In this document: positions 28,301 through 37,009 of the stretch, piece after piece
Numbering within the stretch: the stretch's first letter is position 1
Layout of the letters: each line of letters opens with the position of its first letter
Assembly: GCF_015680705.1 (NCBI RefSeq)
Contig: NZ_JADNYP010000005.1
Coordinates: forward strand, 62,001-126,000
DNA length: 64,000 bases
Direction: 5' to 3'
Source of the DNA: Pseudomonas fulva
Lineage (GTDB): Bacteria > Pseudomonadota > Gammaproteobacteria > Pseudomonadales > Pseudomonadaceae
The notes under the pieces: model-generated
The model's input: only the letters and a program-made list of their open reading frames with translations
Database searches by the model: none
Told to the model about the DNA's origin: nothing
Position numbers and translations under genes: made by a program

Positions 28301-29524
28301 ATGGCCATGAGCAGTACCCAGACCACGACAGCCGCCAACGCCACGCCTGCCCAAGGCAGCTCGCTGGTGATGCGCATCATCGCCTTCTGCGCCCTGGCGC
28401 ATCTGATCAACGACCTGATCCAGGCGGTATTGCCAGCGATCTATCCCATGCTCAAGGCCAACTATGACTTGAGCTTCGCGCAGATCGGCATGATCACCTT
28501 GACGTTCCAGATCACCGCGTCGCTGTTGCAGCCCTGGGTCGGCTTCTATACCGACCGCAGGCCGACGCCGAACCTGCTGCCGATCGGTACCTTGTGCACC
28601 TTGGTCGGCATCCTCATGCTGGCCTTCGTCGGCAGCTTCCCGATGATCCTGCTGGCTTCGGCGCTGGTGGGCATCGGCTCGTCGACCTTCCACCCGGAGA
28701 CCTCGCGCATCGCGCGGCTGGCCTCGGGCGGGCGCTTTGGCCTGGCCCAGTCGAGTTTCCAGGTCGGTGGCAACGCCGGCTCGGCGTTCGGCCCGCTGCT
28801 GGCGGCGGCCATCGTGATTCCCTTCGGCCAGAGCCATGTGGCCTGGTTCGGCCTGGCCGGGCTGTTCTTCTTCGGCGTGACCTTGCTGCTGCGTCGCTGG
28901 TACAAGGATCACCTCAACCAGTTCAAGGCACGCAAGGGCCAGCAGGCCAGCCACGGCTTGTCCCGCCAACGGGTGATGCTGGCGCTGGTGGTGCTCGGCC
29001 TGCTGGTATTTTCCAAGTATTTCTACATGGCCAGCCTGACCAGCTATTACACCTTCTACCTGATCGAGAAGTTCGACCTGTCGGTGGCCAGCTCCCAGTT
29101 GCACCTGTTCCTGTTCCTCGGCGCAGTGGCGGCCGGGACCTTCTTCGGTGGCCCCATCGGTGACCGGATCGGCCGCAAGGCGGTGATCTGGTTCTCGATC
29201 CTTGGCGTTGCGCCATTCACCCTGGCGCTGCCGTATGCCGACCTGTTCTGGACCACCGTGCTGAGCCTGGTGATCGGCTTCATCCTGGCCTCGGCGTTCT
29301 CGGCCATCGTGGTCTACGCCCAGGAGTTGGTGCCTGGCAATGTCGGTATGGTGGCGGGGATCTTCTTTGGTCTGATGTTCGGTTTCGGTGGCATCGGCGC
29401 GGCCTTGCTGGGCTACCTGGCCGACCTGCACGGCATCGAGTACGTCTACGGCCTGTGCTCGTTCCTGCCGCTGTTCGGCCTGTTGGCGGTGTTCCTGCCG
29501 TCGACCGGCAAGCGCCGAGGGTGA
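28301..29524 (+). CDS. MFS transporter, fosmidomycin resistance protein (Fsr) type
   Basis: 407 aa (405 if the ATG two codons later is used). Twelve hydrophobic segments. The N-terminus after a polar tail reads LVMRIIAFCALAHLINDLIQAVLPAIYPMLKANYDLSFAQIGMI, close to E. coli Fsr, and the first intracellular loop has YTDRRPTPNLLP. The central loop is basic (RRWYKDHLNQFKARKG). The second half carries GPIGDRIGRKAVIW. An inner-membrane drug/proton antiporter of this group exports fosmidomycin in E. coli; the substrate here is inferred only. It stands alone after tRNA-Met. Confidence 0.88.
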   Translation: MAMSSTQTTTAANATPAQGSSLVMRIIAFCALAHLINDLIQAVLPAIYPMLKANYDLSFAQIGMITLTFQITASLLQPWVGFYTDRRPTPNLLPIGTLCTLVGILMLAFVGSFPMILLASALVGIGSSTFHPETSRIARLASGGRFGLAQSSFQVGGNAGSAFGPLLAAAIVIPFGQSHVAWFGLAGLFFFGVTLLLRRWYKDHLNQFKARKGQQASHGLSRQRVMLALVVLGLLVFSKYFYMASLTSYYTFYLIEKFDLSVASSQLHLFLFLGAVAAGTFFGGPIGDRIGRKAVIWFSILGVAPFTLALPYADLFWTTVLSLVIGFILASAFSAIVVYAQELVPGNVGMVAGIFFGLMFGFGGIGAALLGYLADLHGIEYVYGLCSFLPLFGLLAVFLPSTGKRRG

Positions 29525-29554
29525 TTGACGAGGCGGCCGGCGCTGGCCTAGAGT
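29525..29554 (+). promoter_or_regulatory. Putative promoter ahead of small ORF and MFS-alkA unit
   Basis: TTGACG (29525-29530), an 18-nt spacer, and TAGAGT (29549-29554). It lies about 30 bp upstream of a 45-codon ORF and about 290 bp upstream of the MFS gene. Confidence 0.45.
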
Positions 29555-29585
29555 GCCGCCTCCTCATTCCCTGAAACCGACCGCA

Positions 29586-29723
29586 ATGCCACGTTCGAGC
29601 CATCTCCGCCCGGATTGCCAGCCTGACGCCCGCATGGCCTGTCATGCCTGGCCGCGCGACACGGTGCTCAAGCGTCGACGCAGCGTGCTGTTCGCCTTCA
29701 CCTTCTCGCCTCATCTTCCCTGA
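29586..29723 (+). CDS. Candidate small leader ORF, 45 aa
   Basis: ATG 29586 to TGA 29721-29723. The peptide starts MPRSSHLRPDCQPDARMACH and ends VLFAFTFSPHLP, with a basic KRRR stretch between. It is rich in Arg, His and Pro, with two Cys, and has no signal peptide. About three quarters of its codons end in G or C, in keeping with coding DNA here, but there is no convincing ribosome binding site. Its position between a promoter-like sequence and an exporter gene fits a regulatory leader peptide. It could equally be chance. The remaining spacer to 29845 shows nothing else I recognise. Confidence 0.35.
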   Translation: MPRSSHLRPDCQPDARMACHAWPRDTVLKRRRSVLFAFTFSPHLP

Positions 29724-29845
29724 TCTGAGCGGCACGCTCGTGCCATCGCCTGCCTGGCGCATCCGGGCGGCGAGGTCCTGCATCTTTCGAAGATTTCCGG
29801 CCTAACGGGCACCGGTTGCAGGTGCATCGGCCAAGAGGAGTGGTA

Positions 29846-31006
29846 ATGAACATGCGTTTGCTGGCGGGCCTGTTGTTCGCCGTGTCGGTCGTCGGTTTCA
29901 GCTTGGGAGCCAGCTTGCCGCTGGTATCGCTACGCCTGCTCGAAGCGGGGGCGAGCACTCTGCAGATCGGTATCGTGTCGGCGATTCCAGCCGCTGGCAT
30001 GATGCTCTCGGCCTTTCTGGTCGATGCCTGCTGTCGTCATCTGAGCCGGCGCAACATCTACCTGGCGTGCTTTAGCCTGTGCACGCTCAGCATCGCCTTG
30101 CTGGAGTGGGCGTTCGATTCGATCTGGCTGCTGGGGCTGCTGCGCCTGGCCCTGGGCCTGGGGATGGGCATCGCCATCATTTTGGGCGAGTCCTGGGTCA
30201 ACGAGCTATGTCCTGAGCATAATCGCGGCAAGATCATGGCGTTGTACGCCACCAGCTTCACCGGTTTCCAGGTCCTGGGACCGGCGCTGCTGGCCTTGCT
30301 CGGCCCGAGCAGCCCGTGGCTCACCGGCCTGGTCACCGGCTGCTATGGCCTGGCACTGCTGTGCATCGTGCTGACGGTACCCGCCGACCGTGCCCAGCAT
30401 GGCGAGACAGGTGAAAAGAGCTTCACCCTTGGCGGTTTCTTCCGGGTGGCCCCGGCCCTGTGCGTGGCCGTGCTGTTCTTCTCTTTCTTCGACGCCGTGG
30501 TGCTGTCGCTGCTGCCGGTGTATGCCACCGGTCACGGCTTCGCCGTGGGCGTGGCCGCGCTGATGGTGACCGTGGTGTTCGCCGGCGACATGCTGTTCCA
30601 GCTGCCGCTGGGCTGGCTGGCCGACCGGGTCAGGCGCACCGGGCTGCACCTGGCGTGCGGCATCATCGCCATGCTCATCGGTGTCGGCCTGCCATGGCTG
30701 CTGCAGTCTACCTGGCTGCTGTGGCCGCTGCTGGTGCTGCTCGGCGCGGTGGCCGGCGGCATCTACACCTTGGCGCTGGTGTTGATCGGACAGCGCTTCA
30801 AGGGCCAGGACCTGGTGACCGCCAATGCCAGCGTCGGCTTGCTCTGGGGCGTCGGCAGCCTGGCCGGCCCCTTGCTCAGCGGCGCGGCGATGAACATGGC
30901 CCCGCATGGACTGCCCCTGGCACTGGCACTGATGGCTGGCCTGTTCGTGTGCTTCGCCCTGCCGTCGTATCGCGGGGCGCAAAGCGCCAGGACGGCAGCC
31001 GAATGA
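29846..31006 (+). CDS. MFS transporter (YcaD/YfcJ-like drug efflux type)
   Basis: 386 aa with 12 predicted membrane segments. Starts MNMRLLAGLLFAVSVVGFSLGASLPLVSLRLLEAGAS. Segment 4/5 has GLGMGIAIILGESWVNELCPEHNRGKIMALYAT, a recognisable MFS-1 motif of the YcaD-like group. The seventh segment region is FFSFFDAVVLSLLPVYATGHGF, and the second-half loop is LGWLADRVRRTGLH. GAGGAG is placed 6 nt before the ATG. The stop codon overlaps the start of alkA (ATGA), so the two are cotranscribed; why an exporter is coupled to a DNA glycosylase is unclear. The substrate is unknown. Confidence 0.85.
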   Translation: MNMRLLAGLLFAVSVVGFSLGASLPLVSLRLLEAGASTLQIGIVSAIPAAGMMLSAFLVDACCRHLSRRNIYLACFSLCTLSIALLEWAFDSIWLLGLLRLALGLGMGIAIILGESWVNELCPEHNRGKIMALYATSFTGFQVLGPALLALLGPSSPWLTGLVTGCYGLALLCIVLTVPADRAQHGETGEKSFTLGGFFRVAPALCVAVLFFSFFDAVVLSLLPVYATGHGFAVGVAALMVTVVFAGDMLFQLPLGWLADRVRRTGLHLACGIIAMLIGVGLPWLLQSTWLLWPLLVLLGAVAGGIYTLALVLIGQRFKGQDLVTANASVGLLWGVGSLAGPLLSGAAMNMAPHGLPLALALMAGLFVCFALPSYRGAQSARTAAE

Positions 31007-31638
31007 GCTGTGCGCCGTGCGCTGACCTTTCCCCGCAAAGTTACCTGAAGGCGGCCGCGTTCCTCGCCGCGCTCGACCAGGACTGGGCGCGTCATGTCGA
31101 TGCGGTCGGCCCCTGCCTGCACCATGCCACGCCTGGACGTGAGCCTTACGAGGCGCTGGTGCGAGCCATCGCCTACCAGCAGTTGCATGCCCGCGCCGCC
31201 GAAGCCATCCTCGGCAGGCTGCTGGCGCTGTTTCCCGATGGCGAGTTCCCGACCCCAGGCCAGCTGCTGGCCAGCGATCCCCAGGCGTTGCGCGCGTGCG
31301 GCTTCTCGGCGCGCAAGCTGGCGACCATCCGCGGCATCGCCCAGGCACGGCTCGATGGTCTGGTACCGGCACGGGACGAGGCGCTGGGGTTGTCGGACGA
31401 CGCGCTGATCCAGCGCCTGGTCATGCTGCCCGGTGTCGGTCGCTGGACCGTCGAGATGGTATTGATCTACTGCCTGGGCCGCTCGGACATCCTGCCGGTC
31501 GACGACTATGGCGTGCGCGAAGGTTATCGACGCCTCAAACGGCTGGACAAGGCCCCCACGCCGGGGCAGATGCGCCTGCTGGGCAGCACCTGGAGCCCGT
31601 ACCGAACCGTGGCCGCCTGGTACCTGTGGCGGGCCTGA
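31003..31638 (+). CDS. alkA: DNA-3-methyladenine glycosylase II (AlkA-type, HhH-GPD)
   Basis: 211 aa, the short AlkA form without the N-terminal TBP-like domain of E. coli AlkA. Removes alkylated purines in base excision repair. The helix-hairpin-helix is LPGVGRWTVEMVLIYCLG and the catalytic aspartate is in DILPVDDYGVREG. The upstream helix AIAYQQLHARAAEAILGRL is also typical. The start overlaps the MFS stop by 4 bp. ada follows 216 nt downstream in the same direction, forming an alkylation repair cluster. Confidence 0.9.
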   Translation: MSCAPCADLSPQSYLKAAAFLAALDQDWARHVDAVGPCLHHATPGREPYEALVRAIAYQQLHARAAEAILGRLLALFPDGEFPTPGQLLASDPQALRACGFSARKLATIRGIAQARLDGLVPARDEALGLSDDALIQRLVMLPGVGRWTVEMVLIYCLGRSDILPVDDYGVREGYRRLKRLDKAPTPGQMRLLGSTWSPYRTVAAWYLWRA

Positions 31639-31854
31639 ATGGCTTCCGGCGATTCCGGCAAGCAGGCCGGTCGTGTGCTACCTGCCAGCTTGCGCCTGTT
31701 GACAGCATCGCGGTGCGCACGCTTCGCACCAGGCGACCTTCCAGAAGGCCGCTGGGCACCCGCTTATACTTGTCGTCAGATGCCCCACAAGAAACGGGAT
31801 GAACGTCGCCGCCGAGGCGCCGATGCTGGGCTCACCTCGCCAACGGTACTCGCC

Positions 31855-32907
31855 ATGACCTTTCACGCCCGCTATGCCACCGATGTCGAACGCTGGATCG
31901 CCGTGCAGCACCGCGACTGCGCTGGCGCGGGTCACTTCGTCTATGCCGTGCGCAGCACCGGGATCTATTGCCGCCCTGGATGCAGCGCACGCCTGCCTCG
32001 GCGCGACAACGTGGCATTCTTCGATACCGCCGAGCAGGCGCGGCAGGCAGGTTATCGGGCCTGCCGGCGCTGCTGGCCCCGGTTGCCACGCAGCGAATGG
32101 GTCGTCCAGGCCTGCCGACTGATCGAAACCAGCGTCGAGCCTGTCGGGCTGCAGACCCTCGGCAGGCAGTTGGGGCTGAGCCCCTGGCATCTGCAACGCC
32201 AGTTCAAGGCCGAGACCGGCCTGACGCCCAAGGCCTATGCCGAGGCCTGGCGAGCCCGCCGCCTGCGTCACAGGCTGGCCGTGGAGCAAGGTTCGGTAAC
32301 CGAGGCGATCTATGCTGCCGGCTACGTCTCCAGCAGCCGTTTCTATGAAGGCGCCACGCAGCGCCTGGGCATGCGCCCGAAGCAATACCAGGCTCGCGGC
32401 GCTGGCGCGACCATCCGTTTCGCGGTCGGCCAGTGCTCGCTCGGGGCCATCCTGGTCGCCCAGAGCGAGCGGGGCATCTGCGCGATCCTCCTGGGGGACG
32501 AGCCGGAGCCCTTGCTGCAGCAGTTGCAGGACCTGTTCGCCGAAGCCGTGCTGGTCGGTGGCGATGGCGAGTTCGAAAAGCAGGTCGCCGAAGTGGTGGG
32601 GTTCGTCGAACAACCGGCCGTGGGCCTGCATCTGCCATTGGACATACGCGGTACGGCTTTCCAGGAGCGCGTCTGGCAACTCCTGCGCCAGATCCCTGCC
32701 GGTCGTCGGCTCAGCTACGGCGAGCTCGCCGAGCGTCTCGGCATGCCTGGCGCGGTCCGTGCTGTAGTCGGCGCTTGCGCGGCCAACCGCATAGCCGTGG
32801 GCATTCCCTGTCATCGGGTCGTACGTCGCGATGGCCAGATCAGCGGCTATCGCTGGGGTGTCGAACGCAAGCAATTGTTGCTCGAACGGGAAGACGGGCA
32901 TTCCTGA
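31855..32907 (+). CDS. ada: Bifunctional Ada: methylated-DNA methyltransferase and AraC-type activator
   Basis: 350 aa, close to E. coli Ada. The N-terminal zinc domain has cysteines 39, 43 (GIYCRPGC), 70 and 73 (ACRRC); Cys39 corresponds to the methyl-phosphotriester acceptor. The AraC-type HTH region lies at about 85-180 (LQTLGRQLGLSPWHLQRQFKAETGLTPKAYAEAWRARRL). The C-terminal O6-methylguanine transferase domain has GTAFQERVWQLLRQIPAGRRLSYGELA and the acceptor motif PCHRVVRRDG. All domains look active. The start is set at ATG 31855, where family similarity begins; the frame is open upstream. It probably activates itself and alkA after methylation. Confidence 0.94.
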   Translation: MTFHARYATDVERWIAVQHRDCAGAGHFVYAVRSTGIYCRPGCSARLPRRDNVAFFDTAEQARQAGYRACRRCWPRLPRSEWVVQACRLIETSVEPVGLQTLGRQLGLSPWHLQRQFKAETGLTPKAYAEAWRARRLRHRLAVEQGSVTEAIYAAGYVSSSRFYEGATQRLGMRPKQYQARGAGATIRFAVGQCSLGAILVAQSERGICAILLGDEPEPLLQQLQDLFAEAVLVGGDGEFEKQVAEVVGFVEQPAVGLHLPLDIRGTAFQERVWQLLRQIPAGRRLSYGELAERLGMPGAVRAVVGACAANRIAVGIPCHRVVRRDGQISGYRWGVERKQLLLEREDGHS

Positions 32908-32962
32908 ATCTGGCAAGCCGCGTAGAATCCCCCGCCAAATCGCAATGCAAGAGGAAATTTCG

Positions 32963-35362
32963 ATGAGGCGTATACGCCTTGACCTTTTTTGCGCAGGGCT
33001 TTTCGCCCTGCTGCTGTCAGTGGCGCTGCCGGTCTGGTCGGCCCCCGATGCCACGCCCCGGACGCCGATCAGTGAGCTGCCAGTGCTCGCCGAGGACGCC
33101 AGCCTGGCTCAGTTGAGCGACCGCCTGGACCTGATCCGCCAAGGCGTCTCGAGCAATGCCAACGATGACCTGCTGGCCCAGCTTCGCCAGGCGGCGCTGC
33201 AAGTGCAGCGCCAGGCCGAGGCATCGGGCACCCAGCGCGCGGCGGATGTCGCGCGCCTGGACGACCAGCTCAAGGTGCTCGGCCCGGCGCAGCCGGATGA
33301 AGCCGATACGCTGACCCGCCAGCGGCGGGACCTGAGCAGCCAGAAAAAGAACCTGCTGGCCGAACAGCAACAGGCCGAGCAACTGACCCAGTCGGCCCGT
33401 GACCTCTCGACCCAGATCGTCAATCTGCGCCGCAGCCAGTTCAATTCGCAGATCACCAGTCGCGCGGCCAGCCCGTTGAGCCCGGCATTCTGGTCGAGCC
33501 TGATCCGCCCGACCGAGGAAGATCTCGCGCGCCTGCGCGACCTGCGTGCCGAGGCGGCCGATGCCGTGGCCAGCGCCTTGAGCGCGGAGCATCGCACGCT
33601 GTTCCTCGGCAGCCTGGTGGCGGCGATCCTGGTGTGGACGCTGGTTCGGCGGGTACTCGAGCGGCTGCTGGCCGATGCCATGATCCGCTGGCTACCGGAA
33701 GGCCGGCTGCGGCGCAGCGCCCTGGCCCTGAGCGTGGCCCTGGCTACCCTGACCACCATCGGCGGCTCGGTGTCGCTGCTGCGCTGGGGCCTGGAAAGCA
33801 GCGCGACCCTTGGCACCAACATGGCGACCCTGATCGACCATGTTCTGACTCTGGTGGTGTTCAGTGCCTTCATCGCTGGCCTCGGCCGCGCCATGCTCAT
33901 GCTGCAACGGCCGACCTGGCGCCTGCCGTCGATTCCGGACCAGGTCGCCAGCGCCCTGGCCTGGTTCCCGCAGCTGCTGGCCCTGGCGCTGATGGTGCTG
34001 TTGACCCAGGAGCGGATCAACAGTGTGATCGGCACCAGCCTGGCCCTGACCGTGGCCACCAACGGCTTGACCGCCCTGGTGGTGTCGTCGCTGTTCGCCG
34101 CCGCCCTGGTCCGTTACCGACGCGTGCGTCGCCGGTACCAGCTGGGGCGTCCGGCCGGCCTGGCCGGGCTGCTGCCGTTCGTGCTGGCGGTCTGGGTCGG
34201 GGCGATCCTGCTGGCTTTGCTGGCAGGCTACCTGACGCTGGCGTATTTCCTGGCGTCCAAGCTGCTATGGGTCAGCGTGGTGGTCACCTGCACCTATCTG
34301 CTGACCTGCGTGTTCAGCGACCTGTGCGAAACCCTGTTGTCGCCGCAACAGTCCGAAAGCCCAGCGCTGGCCGCGGCGATCGGTCTGGCACCGCGTCACC
34401 AGGCCCAGGCCAGCACCGTACTGGCAGGGGTCGGCCGTACCCTGCTGCTATTCACCGCCGCGCTGCTGGTGTTCCTGCCATCGGGCACCAGCCCAGGCGA
34501 GCTGTTGCTCAGCCTCGCCGAGTGGGATGGCAGCGGTGGGCGCGTGCTCGGCAACCTGAGCATCATGCCGCAGGACATCTTCGTCGCCGTGGTGATGTTC
34601 TTCGTCGGGCTGTTCGCCATCCGCGTGGTCAAGCGCTGGCTCAGCGAACGCCTGTTGCCGCAGACCGACCTGGATGTGGGCATGCGCGCCTCGCTGGTGA
34701 CGCTGGTCGGCTACCTGGGCTTCCTGGTTCTGGCGATGCTGGTGATGTCGACCCTGCACATCAACCTGAGCAGTCTGACCTGGGTGGTCAGTGCACTGTC
34801 GGTAGGCATCGGTTTCGGCCTGCAGGCCATCGTGCAGAACTTCATCTCCGGGGTGATCCTGCTTACCGAGCGCCCGGTGAAGGTCGGCGACTGGGTCAGC
34901 TTGGCTGGCGTGGAGGGCGACATCCGCCGGATCAACGTACGCGCCACCGAGATCCAGATGGCCGACCGCTCCACGGTGATCGTGCCCAACTCGCAGTTCA
35001 TCTCGCAGAACGTGCGCAACGTGACCATGGGCAACGCCCTGGGCGTGGTCGGCATCACCCTGACGCTGCCGCTGGACACGGACGCCCAGCACGTGCGCCA
35101 GCTGCTGCTCGACGCCTACCGCGAGCACGAGGCGATCCTCGAGACGCCTGCGCCATCGGTGTCGTTCAAGGACCTGACCAGCGCCGGCATGGTGCTCAGC
35201 GCCAGTGGCTACGTCGCCGGGCCGCGGGTGGTCTCCGGCACCCGCAGCGACCTGCTGTTCACCATTCTTGGGCGACTGCGCGAGCAAGGCATCGCACTGT
35301 CCGCACCGCAGAGCATGGTGCTGCTGCAGGATCGCCAGGAAGGGGCAGGGGAGACCGCCTGA
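32963..35362 (+). CDS. Large MscS-family mechanosensitive channel with DUF3772 domain
   Basis: 799 aa. Signal sequence at residues 1-27 (ending VWSA). The periplasmic, coiled-coil rich DUF3772 region covers about 35-200 (LAQLSDRLDLIRQGVSSNANDDLLAQLRQAALQVQRQAEASG). Multiple membrane segments run from about 210 to 620. The MscS pore helix and cytoplasmic domain follow: LSVGIGFGLQAIVQNFISGVILLTERPVKVGDWV and ADRSTVIVPNSQFISQNVRN. Expected to release solutes on hypo-osmotic shock. GAGGAAA precedes the ATG. Single gene on the plus strand, convergent with the MocR gene. Confidence 0.92.
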   Translation: MRRIRLDLFCAGLFALLLSVALPVWSAPDATPRTPISELPVLAEDASLAQLSDRLDLIRQGVSSNANDDLLAQLRQAALQVQRQAEASGTQRAADVARLDDQLKVLGPAQPDEADTLTRQRRDLSSQKKNLLAEQQQAEQLTQSARDLSTQIVNLRRSQFNSQITSRAASPLSPAFWSSLIRPTEEDLARLRDLRAEAADAVASALSAEHRTLFLGSLVAAILVWTLVRRVLERLLADAMIRWLPEGRLRRSALALSVALATLTTIGGSVSLLRWGLESSATLGTNMATLIDHVLTLVVFSAFIAGLGRAMLMLQRPTWRLPSIPDQVASALAWFPQLLALALMVLLTQERINSVIGTSLALTVATNGLTALVVSSLFAAALVRYRRVRRRYQLGRPAGLAGLLPFVLAVWVGAILLALLAGYLTLAYFLASKLLWVSVVVTCTYLLTCVFSDLCETLLSPQQSESPALAAAIGLAPRHQAQASTVLAGVGRTLLLFTAALLVFLPSGTSPGELLLSLAEWDGSGGRVLGNLSIMPQDIFVAVVMFFVGLFAIRVVKRWLSERLLPQTDLDVGMRASLVTLVGYLGFLVLAMLVMSTLHINLSSLTWVVSALSVGIGFGLQAIVQNFISGVILLTERPVKVGDWVSLAGVEGDIRRINVRATEIQMADRSTVIVPNSQFISQNVRNVTMGNALGVVGITLTLPLDTDAQHVRQLLLDAYREHEAILETPAPSVSFKDLTSAGMVLSASGYVAGPRVVSGTRSDLLFTILGRLREQGIALSAPQSMVLLQDRQEGAGETA

Positions 35363-35505
35363 AAGCATGCGAGCCCATGCCGGGCTCGCACTGGCAGGAA
35401 GGATCAGCCTTCTTGGCGTAAGGCAGGCCGGGGCATTCGTTCCAAGATGAAGCTGGAGACTCAACGTGTCGTAGCGCCGCCGCCGGGGTGCCGGACCGGC
35501 CGCGC

Positions 35506-36882
35506 CTACAAGCGGTTGTGCTCACTGGCGAAACGGGAGCCTGCCGCCGCGAAGCAAGCTTCCAGCGCTGGGGTGAAGTGCGTGCAGTTGATCCGCGCAT
35601 GGCGCCGATAGTCGCGCGTCACGGCGAATGCGGAGCCTGGCATGAGCAGGATGTCGCGTTGCTCCAGGTAGTGCCTGAAAGCGCCCAGGTCGGCAAGTTC
35701 CGGGTGATGGGCCCAGAGGAACATGCCACCTGCCGGCGTCACGTCGAATCGCCAGCCGTGCCGGCCGAGCGTCTTCTGGGCCAAGGTCTGCTGGGCGATG
35801 AGCTTCTGCTGGATCTGCTTCATGTGCCCGGCGTAGGTACCGTCGGCCAGGATGGTGTTGACGAAGCGTTCGCAGAACGCCGGAACCGCCACGCAAGTCA
35901 GCAGCTTCAGACGTGCCAGCGGTTCGATCAACTCCGGCGAGCAGGCGATGTAGCCCACCCGCAAGGAGGCCGAAAGGCACTTGGAGAAGCTACCGATGTA
36001 GACCACCCGGTCCAGCCCGTCCAGCTCGGCGAGCGTCTGGTGCACGCCTGGACAGAAGTCGCCGTAGACGTCGTCCTCGACCACCCGCAAGTCATGCTCG
36101 ACGGCCAGGCGCAGTACCTGGAACGCATTGCGCGGGCTGATGTTGCCGCCGGTGGGGTTGTGCAAGGTGCTGTTGCAGAAGAACGCCTTGACCCGGTGCC
36201 GGGCCAGGTGCCGTTGCATCTCGGTGATGTCCGGGCCTTCGGCGGTCCTGCGGATGCCCAGCACCTGGCCACCGAGCAGCTGGATCAGCTTGATCAGGTT
36301 GCCGTTGCCCGGTTCGTCGACGAACACATGGTCGCCAGGCTGGACCAGCAGGCGCGCGACCAGGTCCAGGGCTTGGGTCGCGCCCAGGGTGGTGATGAAC
36401 TGGCCGGGCGGCACGTCGATGCGGGTCTGGCGTCGCATGTGCAAGGCCAGTTGGTTGCGCAGTGGCAAATAACCGGAAATGTCGCCATAGTCGGCCAGCG
36501 AACTTTGCTCCAGGCGCGCGGTGCGGCGGATCGCCTTGGCCAGCAGGTCGGTATCGCGCCAGCCAGGCGGCAACCAGCCGCAGCCGAGCTTGACGTAGTG
36601 CGGGCCGCCTTGCAGGAGCTTGAACAGTGGCTCGTCCGGCAGCTGCTGGGCATCTGTGCGGCCACTTGACGGGCGCGGCAGGCCGCTGACGAAGTAGCCG
36701 CGGCCTGGGTAGGCCGTAAGGATGCCTTCGGCGACCAGCCGGTTCATGGCCGATACCACGCCGTGGTAGCTGACCCGTTCGGCAGCGACCAGCCGGCGGA
36801 TGGAGGGCAGGCGCTGCCCGACTGCCCATTCGCCATCGCGCAAACGCTGCCTGAGCGCGTCCTCGAATGCGTTCGAAGTCAT
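35506..36882 (-). CDS. MocR-family regulator (GntR HTH + aminotransferase-like domain)
   Basis: 458 aa from ATG 36882. The N-terminal winged helix (about 1-70) is GntR-like: LRQRLRDGEWAVGQRLPSIRRLVAAERVSYHGVVSAMNRLVAEGILTAYPGRGYFV. The large domain is a type I aminotransferase fold with STLHNPTGGNISP, VVEDDVYGDF and the PLP lysine in IGSFSKCLSASLRVGY. MocR proteins use PLP or an aldimine as effector and usually control a divergent gene. Here that is the MFS gene starting at 37010, across a 127-bp spacer with a palindrome. The frame is open upstream of 36882, but the domain starts at the chosen ATG. Confidence 0.9.
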   Translation of the reverse strand: MTSNAFEDALRQRLRDGEWAVGQRLPSIRRLVAAERVSYHGVVSAMNRLVAEGILTAYPGRGYFVSGLPRPSSGRTDAQQLPDEPLFKLLQGGPHYVKLGCGWLPPGWRDTDLLAKAIRRTARLEQSSLADYGDISGYLPLRNQLALHMRRQTRIDVPPGQFITTLGATQALDLVARLLVQPGDHVFVDEPGNGNLIKLIQLLGGQVLGIRRTAEGPDITEMQRHLARHRVKAFFCNSTLHNPTGGNISPRNAFQVLRLAVEHDLRVVEDDVYGDFCPGVHQTLAELDGLDRVVYIGSFSKCLSASLRVGYIACSPELIEPLARLKLLTCVAVPAFCERFVNTILADGTYAGHMKQIQQKLIAQQTLAQKTLGRHGWRFDVTPAGGMFLWAHHPELADLGAFRHYLEQRDILLMPGSAFAVTRDYRRHARINCTHFTPALEACFAAAGSRFASEHNRL

Positions 36883-36900
36883 GACCGAGCCAAACGAAAG

Positions 36901-36922
36901 TGTTAGAAAAAACAGCCTAACA
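36901..36922. promoter_or_regulatory. Palindromic operator candidate between MocR and MFS genes
   Basis: TGTTAG, ten bases, CTAACA; perfect 6-bp inverted repeat in the divergent spacer, 18 bp upstream of the mocR start codon. It is well placed for autoregulation and for control of the divergent exporter. Confidence 0.55.
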
Positions 36923-37009
36923 GTTCTCGGGAAAGCGTGTCGACTGTGCGCCAGATGCTGCTCAGACGATGGCACCCTGCAGCGACTGACCTGACACCGA
37001 GAGCCGCCC

